A stretch of 45,738 nt of DNA from Bacteroidota bacterium (GTDB taxonomy: Bacteria > Bacteroidota > Bacteroidia > Chitinophagales > Saprospiraceae): contig WGNL01000032.1 in assembly GCA_016124585.1 (NCBI GenBank), positions 1-45,738 on the forward strand, read 5' to 3'. Every line of letters starts with the position of its first letter. Within the stretch, counting starts at the first letter, position 1. The position numbers were made by a program, and so were the translations under genes. Shown here piece after piece: positions 33,696 through 40,348 of the stretch. The notes under the pieces were generated by a model that was given only the letters and a program-made list of their open reading frames with translations, made no database searches and was not told where the DNA came from.

Positions 33696-33740
33696 GCAAC
33701 ACTGTTGCATTCGTGCAACAGTCGTATTATATTTGCAACA
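33696..33740 (+). promoter_or_regulatory. Repressor operator overlapping a rightward promoter
   Basis: GCAACA-c-TGTTGC (33696-33708) overlaps CTGTTGCA-ttcg-TGCAACAG (33702-33721), and TTGCAACA recurs at 33733-33740. TATATTTG at 33728-33735 is an exact TAnnTTTG element, and TTG at 33705-33707 is 20 bases upstream as a -33 element. Both promoter elements are therefore covered by the same half-site, the layout of a repressed promoter facing the PLAAT-like and CBASS genes. Confidence 0.75.
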
Positions 33741-33870
33741 TCGTTTTACTAACGAGACAAATGTAGAACCAATTTTGTTCAAACCAAGAAAAAAATCATT
33801 TTTCGAAATAAAATTTTGCAAGCGACTCCCCAGCTTGAAGTGGGGCCATTTATAACTAATTTTTTTTTAA

Positions 33871-34278
33871 ATGTTTAAAAATTTACACTTAAACCCCGGT
33901 GACAGGATTGTAGTCCCAAAAAGCCTATTTGGCATCGTTCAGCACCACGCCATTTACGCTGGCGACGGATGGTTTTACGAGAACAAGATTGGTCAGGGAG
34001 TGGTATGCACTCCATGGGCCGAATTCTTCCGTGGCATAACCGAAGTTACCTCTGTCCAACGCTTTACAGGGAATTACCTGGAACTCCGGCAGGCATTGGC
34101 ACGGGCCGAAAGCTCGCTTGGCAGGGCGTACAACCCGGTGAACTTCAACTGCGAGCATTTCGCCAACTATGTCCTCTACGGACGCCCGGCCAGCCGTCAG
34201 GTCGAGAATGCTGGGGGGATTCTCAGCGCCTTGGCAGTGGCGTTTATAGGGGTACAAATCATCAAGAGTATCGAATAA
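33871..34278 (+). CDS. PLAAT/HRASLS-like (LRAT-fold) enzyme with C-terminal membrane anchor
   Basis: A 135-aa protein of the LRAT/NC-domain branch of the NlpC/P60 fold. The order matches human PLAAT3: a PGDRIVV strand, the His motif QHHAIYAGDGWFYEN (His25 aligns with PLAAT3 His23), NFNCEHFANYVLYG with nucleophile Cys94, then ASRQVENAGG and a transmembrane helix (about 113-131). PLAAT3 has NCEHFVNELRYG followed by its own C-terminal anchor. Position 37 is Glu where PLAAT3 has His35. Family members are phospholipase A1/A2 or acyltransferases. It is the first gene after the repressed promoter, and a terminator separates it from the CBASS genes. It may be an additional membrane-attacking effector. 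Confidence 0.8.
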   Translation: MFKNLHLNPGDRIVVPKSLFGIVQHHAIYAGDGWFYENKIGQGVVCTPWAEFFRGITEVTSVQRFTGNYLELRQALARAESSLGRAYNPVNFNCEHFANYVLYGRPASRQVENAGGILSALAVAFIGVQIIKSIE

Positions 34279-34315
34279 ACGGCGTTGGCTCCCTGCCAAC
34301 GCCGTTGGCGTTTTT
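34279..34315 (+). terminator. Intrinsic terminator after the PLAAT-like gene
   Basis: ACGGCGTTGGC (34279-34289) is perfectly complementary to GCCAACGCCGT (34295-34305), loop TCCCT, followed by TGGCGTTTTT. It begins directly at the stop codon. It also covers the alternative upstream start (34285) of the next gene, which favours the ATG at 34348. Confidence 0.75.
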
Positions 34316-34347
34316 CAGGGTGCGGCTATGAACTAAAACATCAGCGA

Positions 34348-35169
34348 ATGGACTTTATACTCATTGTCCTTGGCATCGCCATTCTTTCAATCTGGCTTCC
34401 GCACCTAAGCAACGAGGGACTGAGGCCGGAACTTGAAGGCATGAGGATTGGCTTCTCCCTTTCACTTATTGGTGTGTCCTTCAAGTGGATGTGGGAAAAC
34501 CGCAAAGACCTGAAATTATGGGTTCAATCATTGAACCCATTCGTGCCGAAGCCGTGCATCAGGCTCTCCATTGCCTACCTGTACCGGATTCACATCAACG
34601 GCAAGTACCTTTTGATTAGGAATGGGCGAGACCAAAGCCATGCCTTCCAGCCTGTCGGCGGGGTGTACAAGTATTTTCCGGGGGAGAACCGGGACGGGTT
34701 CGAGCGCCTTGGAATCATCACGGATGCCAAGATGGAAAACGACGAACGGAGCGAGAGCGACCTGCGGCTGCACCTCAAGCACAGGCGCAAGCTCCCGGCC
34801 TTCCTGAAATGGTTCGGCAAGGGTAGGAACAGGGAGGTTGACCCTTGGCGGGAGTTCTATGAGGAACTGGTCAAGCCGTGCATCCTTCCGGCAACGGCAT
34901 TCCCTTACGTCCAATACACGCATTTGGGCACGCACCGTACAGGAATACAATTCTCGGAGAAGTTCCAGAAATGCGAACTGCTGCTGGCCGATATTTTTGA
35001 ACTCCTGCCGAACGTGGTGCAAAAGGAAGCCCTGTTGCACTTACAGCGGAAAGGACACCCCGACATCATCTGGGCCACGGAGGGCGAAATCCAAGTAGGC
35101 CGACAAAATGGCAACATAATCCTGCCCCATGCCAAGAAACTCTTTGATTATCAACCTATTAACTCATAA
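34348..35169 (+). CDS. CBASS 2TM-NUDIX effector (Cap16-like)
   Basis: A 273-aa protein with two N-terminal transmembrane helices (about 2-18 FILIVLGIAILSIWLP and 33-49 IGFSLSLIGVSFKWMW). A cytosolic SMODS-associated NUDIX-like domain follows: YLLIRN, then FQPVGGVYKYFPGEN (about 91-105), a degenerate NUDIX helix WREFYEELV, and TGIQFSEKFQKCELLLADIFEL. In CBASS such effectors are thought to bind the cyclic nucleotide through the NUDIX-like part and disrupt the membrane. The canonical GX5EX7REUXEEXGU box is incomplete, so hydrolysis is unlikely. The ATG at 34348 is chosen because the earlier one lies in the terminator. Nine bases separate it from the CD-NTase gene. Confidence 0.82.
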   Translation: MDFILIVLGIAILSIWLPHLSNEGLRPELEGMRIGFSLSLIGVSFKWMWENRKDLKLWVQSLNPFVPKPCIRLSIAYLYRIHINGKYLLIRNGRDQSHAFQPVGGVYKYFPGENRDGFERLGIITDAKMENDERSESDLRLHLKHRRKLPAFLKWFGKGRNREVDPWREFYEELVKPCILPATAFPYVQYTHLGTHRTGIQFSEKFQKCELLLADIFELLPNVVQKEALLHLQRKGHPDIIWATEGEIQVGRQNGNIILPHAKKLFDYQPINS

Positions 35170-35178
35170 TAATCCAGT

Positions 35179-36315
35179 ATGACACTGTTTACAGACCAAC
35201 ATGTCCAGATTGACGATTTGCTCGACAAGATGGCCGAGGAGCTTGAACTTGGCGAGACCAGGTGGAAGCGCATGGAATCCAGTTACAACGAAGTCTCCGA
35301 TTGGCTCAAGGGCGACGACGGGTATTTTCAGCAAACCGAGTTTGAGATTTATCCCCAGGGTTCAGTCAAAATCGGCACAGCCATAAAACCTTGGAAGGGC
35401 GATGAGTTCGACCTCGACGTGGTGGTTCACCTCAAGGACTTTGACCCGGCCCTGCTGCCGCTGATTGTCTTCACCAGGTTGAAAAGGCGTTTGGCGGAGC
35501 ATGGGTATTACAAGACGATACTTGAATCCAAGAACCGCTGCATCCGGCTGAACTTCAAGAACGACTACCACATGGACGTTCTTCCGGGATGCCAGATTAG
35601 CGAGTTCAACCGCAACCAGATAAGGATTCCCGACCGGGCACTGGACATGTGGGTGTTCAGCAACCCCCGTGGGTTTGCAAAGTGGTTCCTTGACCAAACG
35701 AACCTTGCCAGGGAAACCCTCCTTGAAAAAGCCTACGCGGAACTGAGGCAGGAACAGATTACAAGGGCCACGTTCATGAACAAGCCGCTGCAGCGGGCCG
35801 TGCAGTTGATGAAGTGGTACAGGGACAGGTATTTCGATGGCCGTGACTACGCCACGTCGAGCATTGTCCTGACCACGTTGTTTGGCCTCAACTATTCTGG
35901 GGAGGGCAGCATCTTCGAGACGATTGAAAACACGCTGGAAAAAATCCATGCCCACGTCGTCCAGAACCCCTTTACCCGCATCGAGGTGCGCAACCCGGTT
36001 GACACCAACGAGGACTTCACGGACAAGTGGAAACAAGAACCGGAATATTACCAAGCCTTCAAGGGTTTTGCCGTCCATGTGTATGGCGAGTGGCAGAAAC
36101 TGAAAACAGGGCAGGGCATGGTGGGAGAGTCAAAAATCCTCAAGGGGCTTTTCGGCGACGACCTTTATGGCCGGGGAATCAAGCGGCAGGCGGGGTTGGT
36201 CAACGATATGCGGGGAAGCCAGTTGCTTGGAACAAGCAACTCCACAGGGAACTTGTCGTCCATCATCTTGCCCGCTGTTACACCGACCAAGCGGAACACA
36301 TTCTTTGGTAAATAA
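35179..36315 (+). CDS. CBASS CD-NTase (cGAS/DncV-like nucleotidyltransferase)
   Basis: A 378-aa enzyme that should make a cyclic oligonucleotide alarm on phage infection. The nucleotidyltransferase core has PQGSVKIGT (Gly61-Ser62), the metal-binding DEFDLDVVV (Asp78 and Asp80) and the third acid Asp133 in YHMDVLPG. The helical C-terminal half has QRAVQLMKWYRDRYF and TSSIVLTTLFG, typical of the OAS-like fold. The C-terminus (NTFFGK) is the part E2 enzymes act on in type II CBASS. It lies between the effector and E2 genes with 9-base gaps on both sides, so the three form an operon. The nucleotide product cannot be told from sequence. Confidence 0.9.
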   Translation: MTLFTDQHVQIDDLLDKMAEELELGETRWKRMESSYNEVSDWLKGDDGYFQQTEFEIYPQGSVKIGTAIKPWKGDEFDLDVVVHLKDFDPALLPLIVFTRLKRRLAEHGYYKTILESKNRCIRLNFKNDYHMDVLPGCQISEFNRNQIRIPDRALDMWVFSNPRGFAKWFLDQTNLARETLLEKAYAELRQEQITRATFMNKPLQRAVQLMKWYRDRYFDGRDYATSSIVLTTLFGLNYSGEGSIFETIENTLEKIHAHVVQNPFTRIEVRNPVDTNEDFTDKWKQEPEYYQAFKGFAVHVYGEWQKLKTGQGMVGESKILKGLFGDDLYGRGIKRQAGLVNDMRGSQLLGTSNSTGNLSSIILPAVTPTKRNTFFGK

Positions 36316-36324
36316 TCGAACGCT

Positions 36325-36792
36325 ATGAGTTACCAAAAAAAGGGGGGGCTTCCCTTGGGCGAACAATGCGCCCATATGCGGGCAATGTTCCCCCAATTCA
36401 AGACTGCACTTGAAAAGGGCAGCATGATAGTGGAAGGCAAACTCCGGCCCACGGCACGGAGCAGGGAATATTCCTTCAAGCTCAACTATGCCTTGGGGCG
36501 TCACCCTGACATCGCCATCACCGACCCGCCATTGGTGCGTAATTTCAAGGGCGATAAAATCCCGCATGTTTACGAGAGGCTGCGCCTTTGCCTGTTCCAG
36601 CCCAGGTACTACGAATTCACTTCTAGTGTTTACCTGAGCGACACCGTGATTGGCTGGATTTCTTTGTGGCTGTACTTTTACGAGGTCTGGCATGTGTGCG
36701 GTGAATGGCTCGGCGGGGGTGAGCACCCAAAGAAGGAAATGAGTCGGCCAAGTGCAAAAAAAAGAGGTAAAAAAAGAGCCGAAACTACTTGA
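36325..36792 (+). CDS. CBASS stand-alone E2-like protein
   Basis: A 155-aa protein. The conserved core runs from ERLRLCLFQP (Cys89, the probable catalytic cysteine) through TSSVYLSDTVIGWISLWLYFYEVWHVCGEWLGGGEH, matching the W..WL..YE.W...G.W.GGG.H pattern of CBASS E2 domains. The C-terminus is Lys/Arg-rich. No E1 or JAB gene is present, so this is the short type II CBASS form, in which the E2 alone is known to modify the CD-NTase and raise its activity. The gene follows the CD-NTase by 9 bases. Confidence 0.8.
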   Translation: MSYQKKGGLPLGEQCAHMRAMFPQFKTALEKGSMIVEGKLRPTARSREYSFKLNYALGRHPDIAITDPPLVRNFKGDKIPHVYERLRLCLFQPRYYEFTSSVYLSDTVIGWISLWLYFYEVWHVCGEWLGGGEHPKKEMSRPSAKKRGKKRAETT

Positions 36793-36866
36793 CCACAAGC
36801 CCATAGTAAAGTGTGGACAGCGATAGGATTTAGACACTTTGACTTGACAGCATAATTTTAAAAGAT

Positions 36867-37562
36867 ATGGAGACTAACAAAAAACAGATTGAGGCATCAA
36901 AAAATGAAACCGCAATTGAAGTGGTAGCCGTTGCCCTGGAAGCTGTGCCACTCGTCGGCGGCGTTCTTGGCGGAACTGCAAGCTTTCTTCTTAACAGGAG
37001 GAAAGACAAACGGATTCAGGACTTTTTGATGTCATTGGCCGACGACCTGAAAGCTCACAAGGATTACATCAATAGCGAATTCATAAAGCAGGAACGGTTC
37101 ATAGACCTGACTGAGGAGGTCTTGCAAAGGGCAGGCGACAATTGGCAAAAAGAAAAACTGAATGCCCTCAAAAACATTTACGTGAACACAGTCATTGCAG
37201 GGCAGCCAAGTTATGACGAGGCTACAGAAATCATTTGGCTTGTCCATAACCTTCAACCTCGCCATGTGGTAGTGCTGAAAATCCTATCTGACCCACGAAA
37301 AGCAGATAAACAAATGGGGGATGTTGTTGGTGACGGTGGAGGTTTTGCAACGAGCTTTTCCCAGATATTTAGAAAGCTCCTGCCAGAATGGGAAGAGGAG
37401 CAAATTGAAAGAACCTGGAATGATTTGTACGAGCGGAAAATCCACAAGAGCCAAGGCACAAAGGCCATGATGACCGACCAAGGAATAAACCACCTTGAAG
37501 GCAGGCTCACAGAGTTTGGCCAAAGAGTTGCTTATTACTTGAAGGATAACAGCCAACTTTAA
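36867..37562 (+). CDS. Unrecognised protein with N-terminal hydrophobic segment (231 aa)
   Basis: Residues about 17-43 are hydrophobic and Gly-rich (VVAVALEAVPLVGGVLGGTASFLL), followed by a basic cluster NRRKDKR and helices. The centre has EKLNALKNIYVNTVIAG, and then LQPRHVVVLKILSDP. I do not recognise a family. It lies 74 bases after the E2 gene on the same strand, with a 7-bp inverted repeat (AAAGTGT/ACACTTT) in the gap. It may be an accessory defence gene or a separate one. Confidence 0.65.
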   Translation: METNKKQIEASKNETAIEVVAVALEAVPLVGGVLGGTASFLLNRRKDKRIQDFLMSLADDLKAHKDYINSEFIKQERFIDLTEEVLQRAGDNWQKEKLNALKNIYVNTVIAGQPSYDEATEIIWLVHNLQPRHVVVLKILSDPRKADKQMGDVVGDGGGFATSFSQIFRKLLPEWEEEQIERTWNDLYERKIHKSQGTKAMMTDQGINHLEGRLTEFGQRVAYYLKDNSQL

Positions 37563-37623
37563 ATACAACCACTTAAACAATCCATCCTGGGTGGAAAGTT
37601 ACAAAGTTGTTTTAATGAAATGC

Positions 37624-38004
37624 CTATTCAGAGGTATGGGGCCCCATTTTCATTCCGTCTATGCTTTCTATACGGGCAAAGTATTTTTCCATTTCCTTCC
37701 AAACCTGTTCGATGTGGTTTAGGTCTTTGAATTCCGAAAATGAGAAGCCAATGCCAATCAAAGCGCTCAAGTGTTTAAAACGAAACCTTAGTGCTTCTTT
37801 GTCAAAAACCCTCCCTTCTTGAAACCCAAACAAATGGGCGCTCCCTTCCAGCCGTTCAATAAGGTTTTGCCGCTCTTGTGCGAGTTCTTCTTTTTTTCTC
37901 AGCATCCCTTCCTTTATCTGAGTAATCTTCCAATGCCTGTAGTGTATCAGGGCTGGAATAGCCATCATAAATAAAACAATCATCCCCGCCTGAAATACAT
38001 TCAT
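37624..38004 (-). CDS. Membrane-anchored coiled-coil protein (126 aa)
   Basis: There is one N-terminal transmembrane helix (VFQAGMIVLFMMAIPALIHY, about 3-22), then a coiled coil (KKEELAQERQNLIERLEG) and a C-terminal segment FRFKHLSALIGIGFSFSEFKD. This last segment resembles FRYKHLAALVSMSSEGWAEFKH at the end of the 495-aa protein at 40349, so it may be a stand-alone relative of that domain. Function unknown. Confidence 0.6.
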   Translation of the reverse strand: MNVFQAGMIVLFMMAIPALIHYRHWKITQIKEGMLRKKEELAQERQNLIERLEGSAHLFGFQEGRVFDKEALRFRFKHLSALIGIGFSFSEFKDLNHIEQVWKEMEKYFARIESIDGMKMGPHTSE

Positions 38005-38029
38005 AAATTATTGATTGGTGAAAAATATT

Positions 38030-38662
38030 CTATCTGCCACGGTCAAAATCCATGCTGCGGCTCTGCTCTTGTGGCCGTGTCCTTCCTGTGACAGACCTAA
38101 AGATACAGTCTTCCATTTTATCGTAATTCGCTTTCATGGCCTCGATTGAAGCCTGCGTCCACTCATCCTTGTCAAGCCGGGTAAGGTCAATTTTGTAACC
38201 CGCCCGTTCGCCGAGTTGCTTTAGGTAGTGCAACTGCGTCCGGCCATTCCCCTCACGAAAGGGGTGGGCGTAGTTGACATTACCGATAACGACCCCTGCC
38301 TTTTTTGCAAAAATATCCTGTGGCAGGCCCTGGAGGTAGTTTTGGCCGTTTAGCCGTTTATGGACATCCTGAAAGCCAAAGCTGATACGGTTCGGGGGCA
38401 TGAACACACTGCCTCCCTTGTGGATTTGGGTCTGGCGGATTTCTCCCGCCCATTCATAGACATCCTGAAAAAGATGTTTGTGAATAGCTTGCAGGTGCTT
38501 CAAATCAAAGCCGCCTGACGGGACGCCTTCAACGGAGCGCCTGGTTGTTATCTGGCGCTCCAATCGGTCGAGGTCTTTATGCTCCCCGATTTCAAGTTTG
38601 TTCCGCAGTACTTCACTACCAGGGTATTTGTAAAGGTGTCGGTCGAGTTCATCGTTGTTCAT
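38030..38662 (-). CDS. Fic-domain protein
   Basis: A 210-aa Fic/DOC protein. The active loop HPFREGNGR is complete (His133, Glu137, Arg141), but the final Arg of the HxFx(D/E)GNGRxxR motif is Leu144 (RTQLHYLKQL). An upstream flap strand, QIHKGGSVFMPP, is present. Fic enzymes transfer AMP or other nucleotide groups to target proteins; the last Arg normally contacts the ATP gamma-phosphate and the inhibitory Glu. It overlaps the small upstream antitoxin-like gene by 4 bases. The layout is that of VbhA/VbhT-type toxin-antitoxin pairs. Confidence 0.88.
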   Translation of the reverse strand: MNNDELDRHLYKYPGSEVLRNKLEIGEHKDLDRLERQITTRRSVEGVPSGGFDLKHLQAIHKHLFQDVYEWAGEIRQTQIHKGGSVFMPPNRISFGFQDVHKRLNGQNYLQGLPQDIFAKKAGVVIGNVNYAHPFREGNGRTQLHYLKQLGERAGYKIDLTRLDKDEWTQASIEAMKANYDKMEDCIFRSVTGRTRPQEQSRSMDFDRGR

Positions 38663-38871
38663 TCTGCGGCAAGGTTTTTATCATCCGATTTGCCCCTGAA
38701 CTGCCCCAAAATATACTCCCGGCATTTTTCGTCAGACCATCCCTCATGCTCGAACATTTCAAACATGGCGATTTCTTCGAGGGTCAATGGGTTGCCCTCA
38801 ATTTTTTGCAAATTGATTGCTTCGGCAAGGCGGTGCTTGCGTTTTTCGACCTCTAAGTTCGATTGTTCCAT
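38659..38871 (-). CDS. Small Fic antitoxin-like protein (70 aa)
   Basis: The first gene of the Fic operon; its stop overlaps the fic start. It has an N-terminal helix (EVEKRKHRLAEAINLQKIEGNPLT) in which Glu25-Gly26 fits the inhibitory (S/T)xxxE(G/N) motif of Fic antitoxins, but the Ser/Thr position is Leu21. The rest is LTLEEIAMFEMFEHEGW, then DEKCREYILGQF. The probable role is to block the Fic active site by inserting the helix. The assignment rests on position and the partial motif. Confidence 0.7.
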   Translation of the reverse strand: MEQSNLEVEKRKHRLAEAINLQKIEGNPLTLEEIAMFEMFEHEGWSDEKCREYILGQFRGKSDDKNLAAE

Positions 38872-38914
38872 ACCTTAGATTATATCACTTTTCAGGGGTT
38901 TTTGCGACACAATT

Positions 38915-39073
38915 TTACCTAAAAATTTCCAAAAAAAACCGGATGCCCATGCTGATAAGGCCAAAAAGCAATACGCCGCCAAGGCAGGCAAACAGGGCCA
39001 CCCCGCCCTCCATGCGGCCAAAGGCTATCAGGGCAAGCGCAGAAAACAAGGGTGGAATGATAAATCTTTCCAT
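38915..39073 (-). CDS. Small two-helix membrane protein (52 aa)
   Basis: The frame starts at ATG 39071-39073 and ends at 38915. The protein (MERFIIPPLFSALALIAFGR, then EGGVALFACLGGVLLFGLISMGIRFFLEI) has two hydrophobic helices separated by a short turn. It is plausible as a plasmid membrane peptide. There is no ribosome-binding site evidence, so moderate confidence. Confidence 0.5.
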   Translation of the reverse strand: MERFIIPPLFSALALIAFGRMEGGVALFACLGGVLLFGLISMGIRFFLEIFR

Positions 39074-39182
39074 GTGCCAAGACTATCGAGAAGCCAGCCG
39101 CAGCGCAAATGTTGCTGGGTTCTTGTTGCCAAAACAAGGTGGAAAAATTTCTATCCCGTGTAACGGGGTGTAAGCCGCACCA

Positions 39183-39470
39183 CTAAAGTAAATCCGCAGC
39201 GCATATACATCTACGGCCTCCAACCCAATATTCCCAATCCCAGAAAAATATCTGTTCCGGGGTAGCCCCATACCTTCTGGTCGTAAAATAGGCCAAGTCT
39301 TTCATTTTCTGTTGGTTCTGCCAGAGCGGGATTTCAGGATAGATTATTCTTTGCTCAAACCTTTCTTTTGCGTTTTCAATTCTAAGTACCCAAAATTGCT
39401 TTGTCTCGAAAATGGTTTCCTTATCCCAATAGTATTTAACGGCGGCATCAGCGTTGGTAAAATGATACAT
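39183..39470 (-). CDS. Hypothetical protein, 95 aa
   Basis: A soluble aromatic-rich protein (MYHFTNADAAVKYYWDKE, FETKQFWVLRIENAKERF, then EQIFFWDWEYW). The even use of charged residues and the coherent strand/helix pattern suggest a real gene. No family is recognised. Confidence 0.5.
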   Translation of the reverse strand: MYHFTNADAAVKYYWDKETIFETKQFWVLRIENAKERFEQRIIYPEIPLWQNQQKMKDLAYFTTRRYGATPEQIFFWDWEYWVGGRRCICAADLL

Positions 39471-39562
39471 CTATCAGGTTTTTAAAGTTATTATGTTATT
39501 TTTATTGACAATCAAATCGTATCGGAGTATAAATTTATGGAAACTTTTAGAGAGGAAAGCAA

Positions 39563-39793
39563 ATGGAACTTGATGCAAAGCTATGGGAAGAATTTCTTGA
39601 AAAATCAGGTATGCTGGAACTTCTTGAAAGCAAGGTAAAACCAAAGGAAAGCCCAGAAAATTACGAAAAAATTAAAGAAGAAGCCTTCGCCCGGTTTAAG
39701 GGCATCCTTGCCGAAACGGTGGAAAACGCAAAGATTTCCCCTGTTGACAAGACAGTCGCACTGTTCAAGAGCATGTTAGAACATAATTCGTAA
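39563..39793 (+). CDS. Small helical protein (76 aa)
   Basis: A charged helical protein (LWEEFLEKSGMLELLESKVKP, then NYEKIKEEAFARFKGILAETVENAK). A purine-rich GAGAGGAAAGC lies just before the ATG. A region resembling the 2712-2948 protein (EKSG...E) is noted there. Function unknown. Confidence 0.6.
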   Translation: MELDAKLWEEFLEKSGMLELLESKVKPKESPENYEKIKEEAFARFKGILAETVENAKISPVDKTVALFKSMLEHNS

Positions 39794-39910
39794 TACAAAG
39801 CTCGAAAAGACAAAAAGTTAGCGAGTATCTCAGGCCACACCAAAATTTGACGTAACCCCGTTTTTCGTATATGCTCTAAGCAGAGACAATGACCGGAAAG
39901 GGGCAAAAAA

Positions 39911-40264
39911 ATGAAAGGCGAAAACCTGCGTGTGGAACTTTTTGGTGAGGTCAAACCGCACCATTCACCTGTACTAAATCACCAGCTTCAACAATTGCTT
40001 AAAAAGTTCGACAAAACATTCAGGATAGAGGATGGCAAGCTCGGACACCTGCTCTATCAACAAGACCGGATGGAGTTTTCACGGATGGTGTGCCAGCACC
40101 TTATACACTACGCCGCCAATGTTGAGGGGAACATTACGGAACTGGAAACCGTCCAGAAATTCCATTCCTCCGAGCGTGGCAAAACTTACAAGTTCACGGC
40201 AAAGAGCAAGTTTGACTCAGATGCTGTTCCTAATTCTACCACGCCTTTCTTTGAGCCTAATTAA
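39911..40264 (+). CDS. Hypothetical protein, 117 aa
   Basis: A soluble protein with LNHQLQQLLKKFDKTFRIEDGKLGHLLYQQ (about 22-51) and FSRMVCQHLIHYAANVEGN. The last 30 residues are Ser/Thr/Phe-rich. GGAAAGGGGCAAAA precedes the start. No family is recognised. Confidence 0.55.
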   Translation: MKGENLRVELFGEVKPHHSPVLNHQLQQLLKKFDKTFRIEDGKLGHLLYQQDRMEFSRMVCQHLIHYAANVEGNITELETVQKFHSSERGKTYKFTAKSKFDSDAVPNSTTPFFEPN

Positions 40265-40348
40265 TTTTCTATTTTTGTCACCTAACAATGTCTCACACAG
40301 CATAGCGAGGCGCTTGCTGTTATTTTTAACACCCACAATCAAAGGAAA

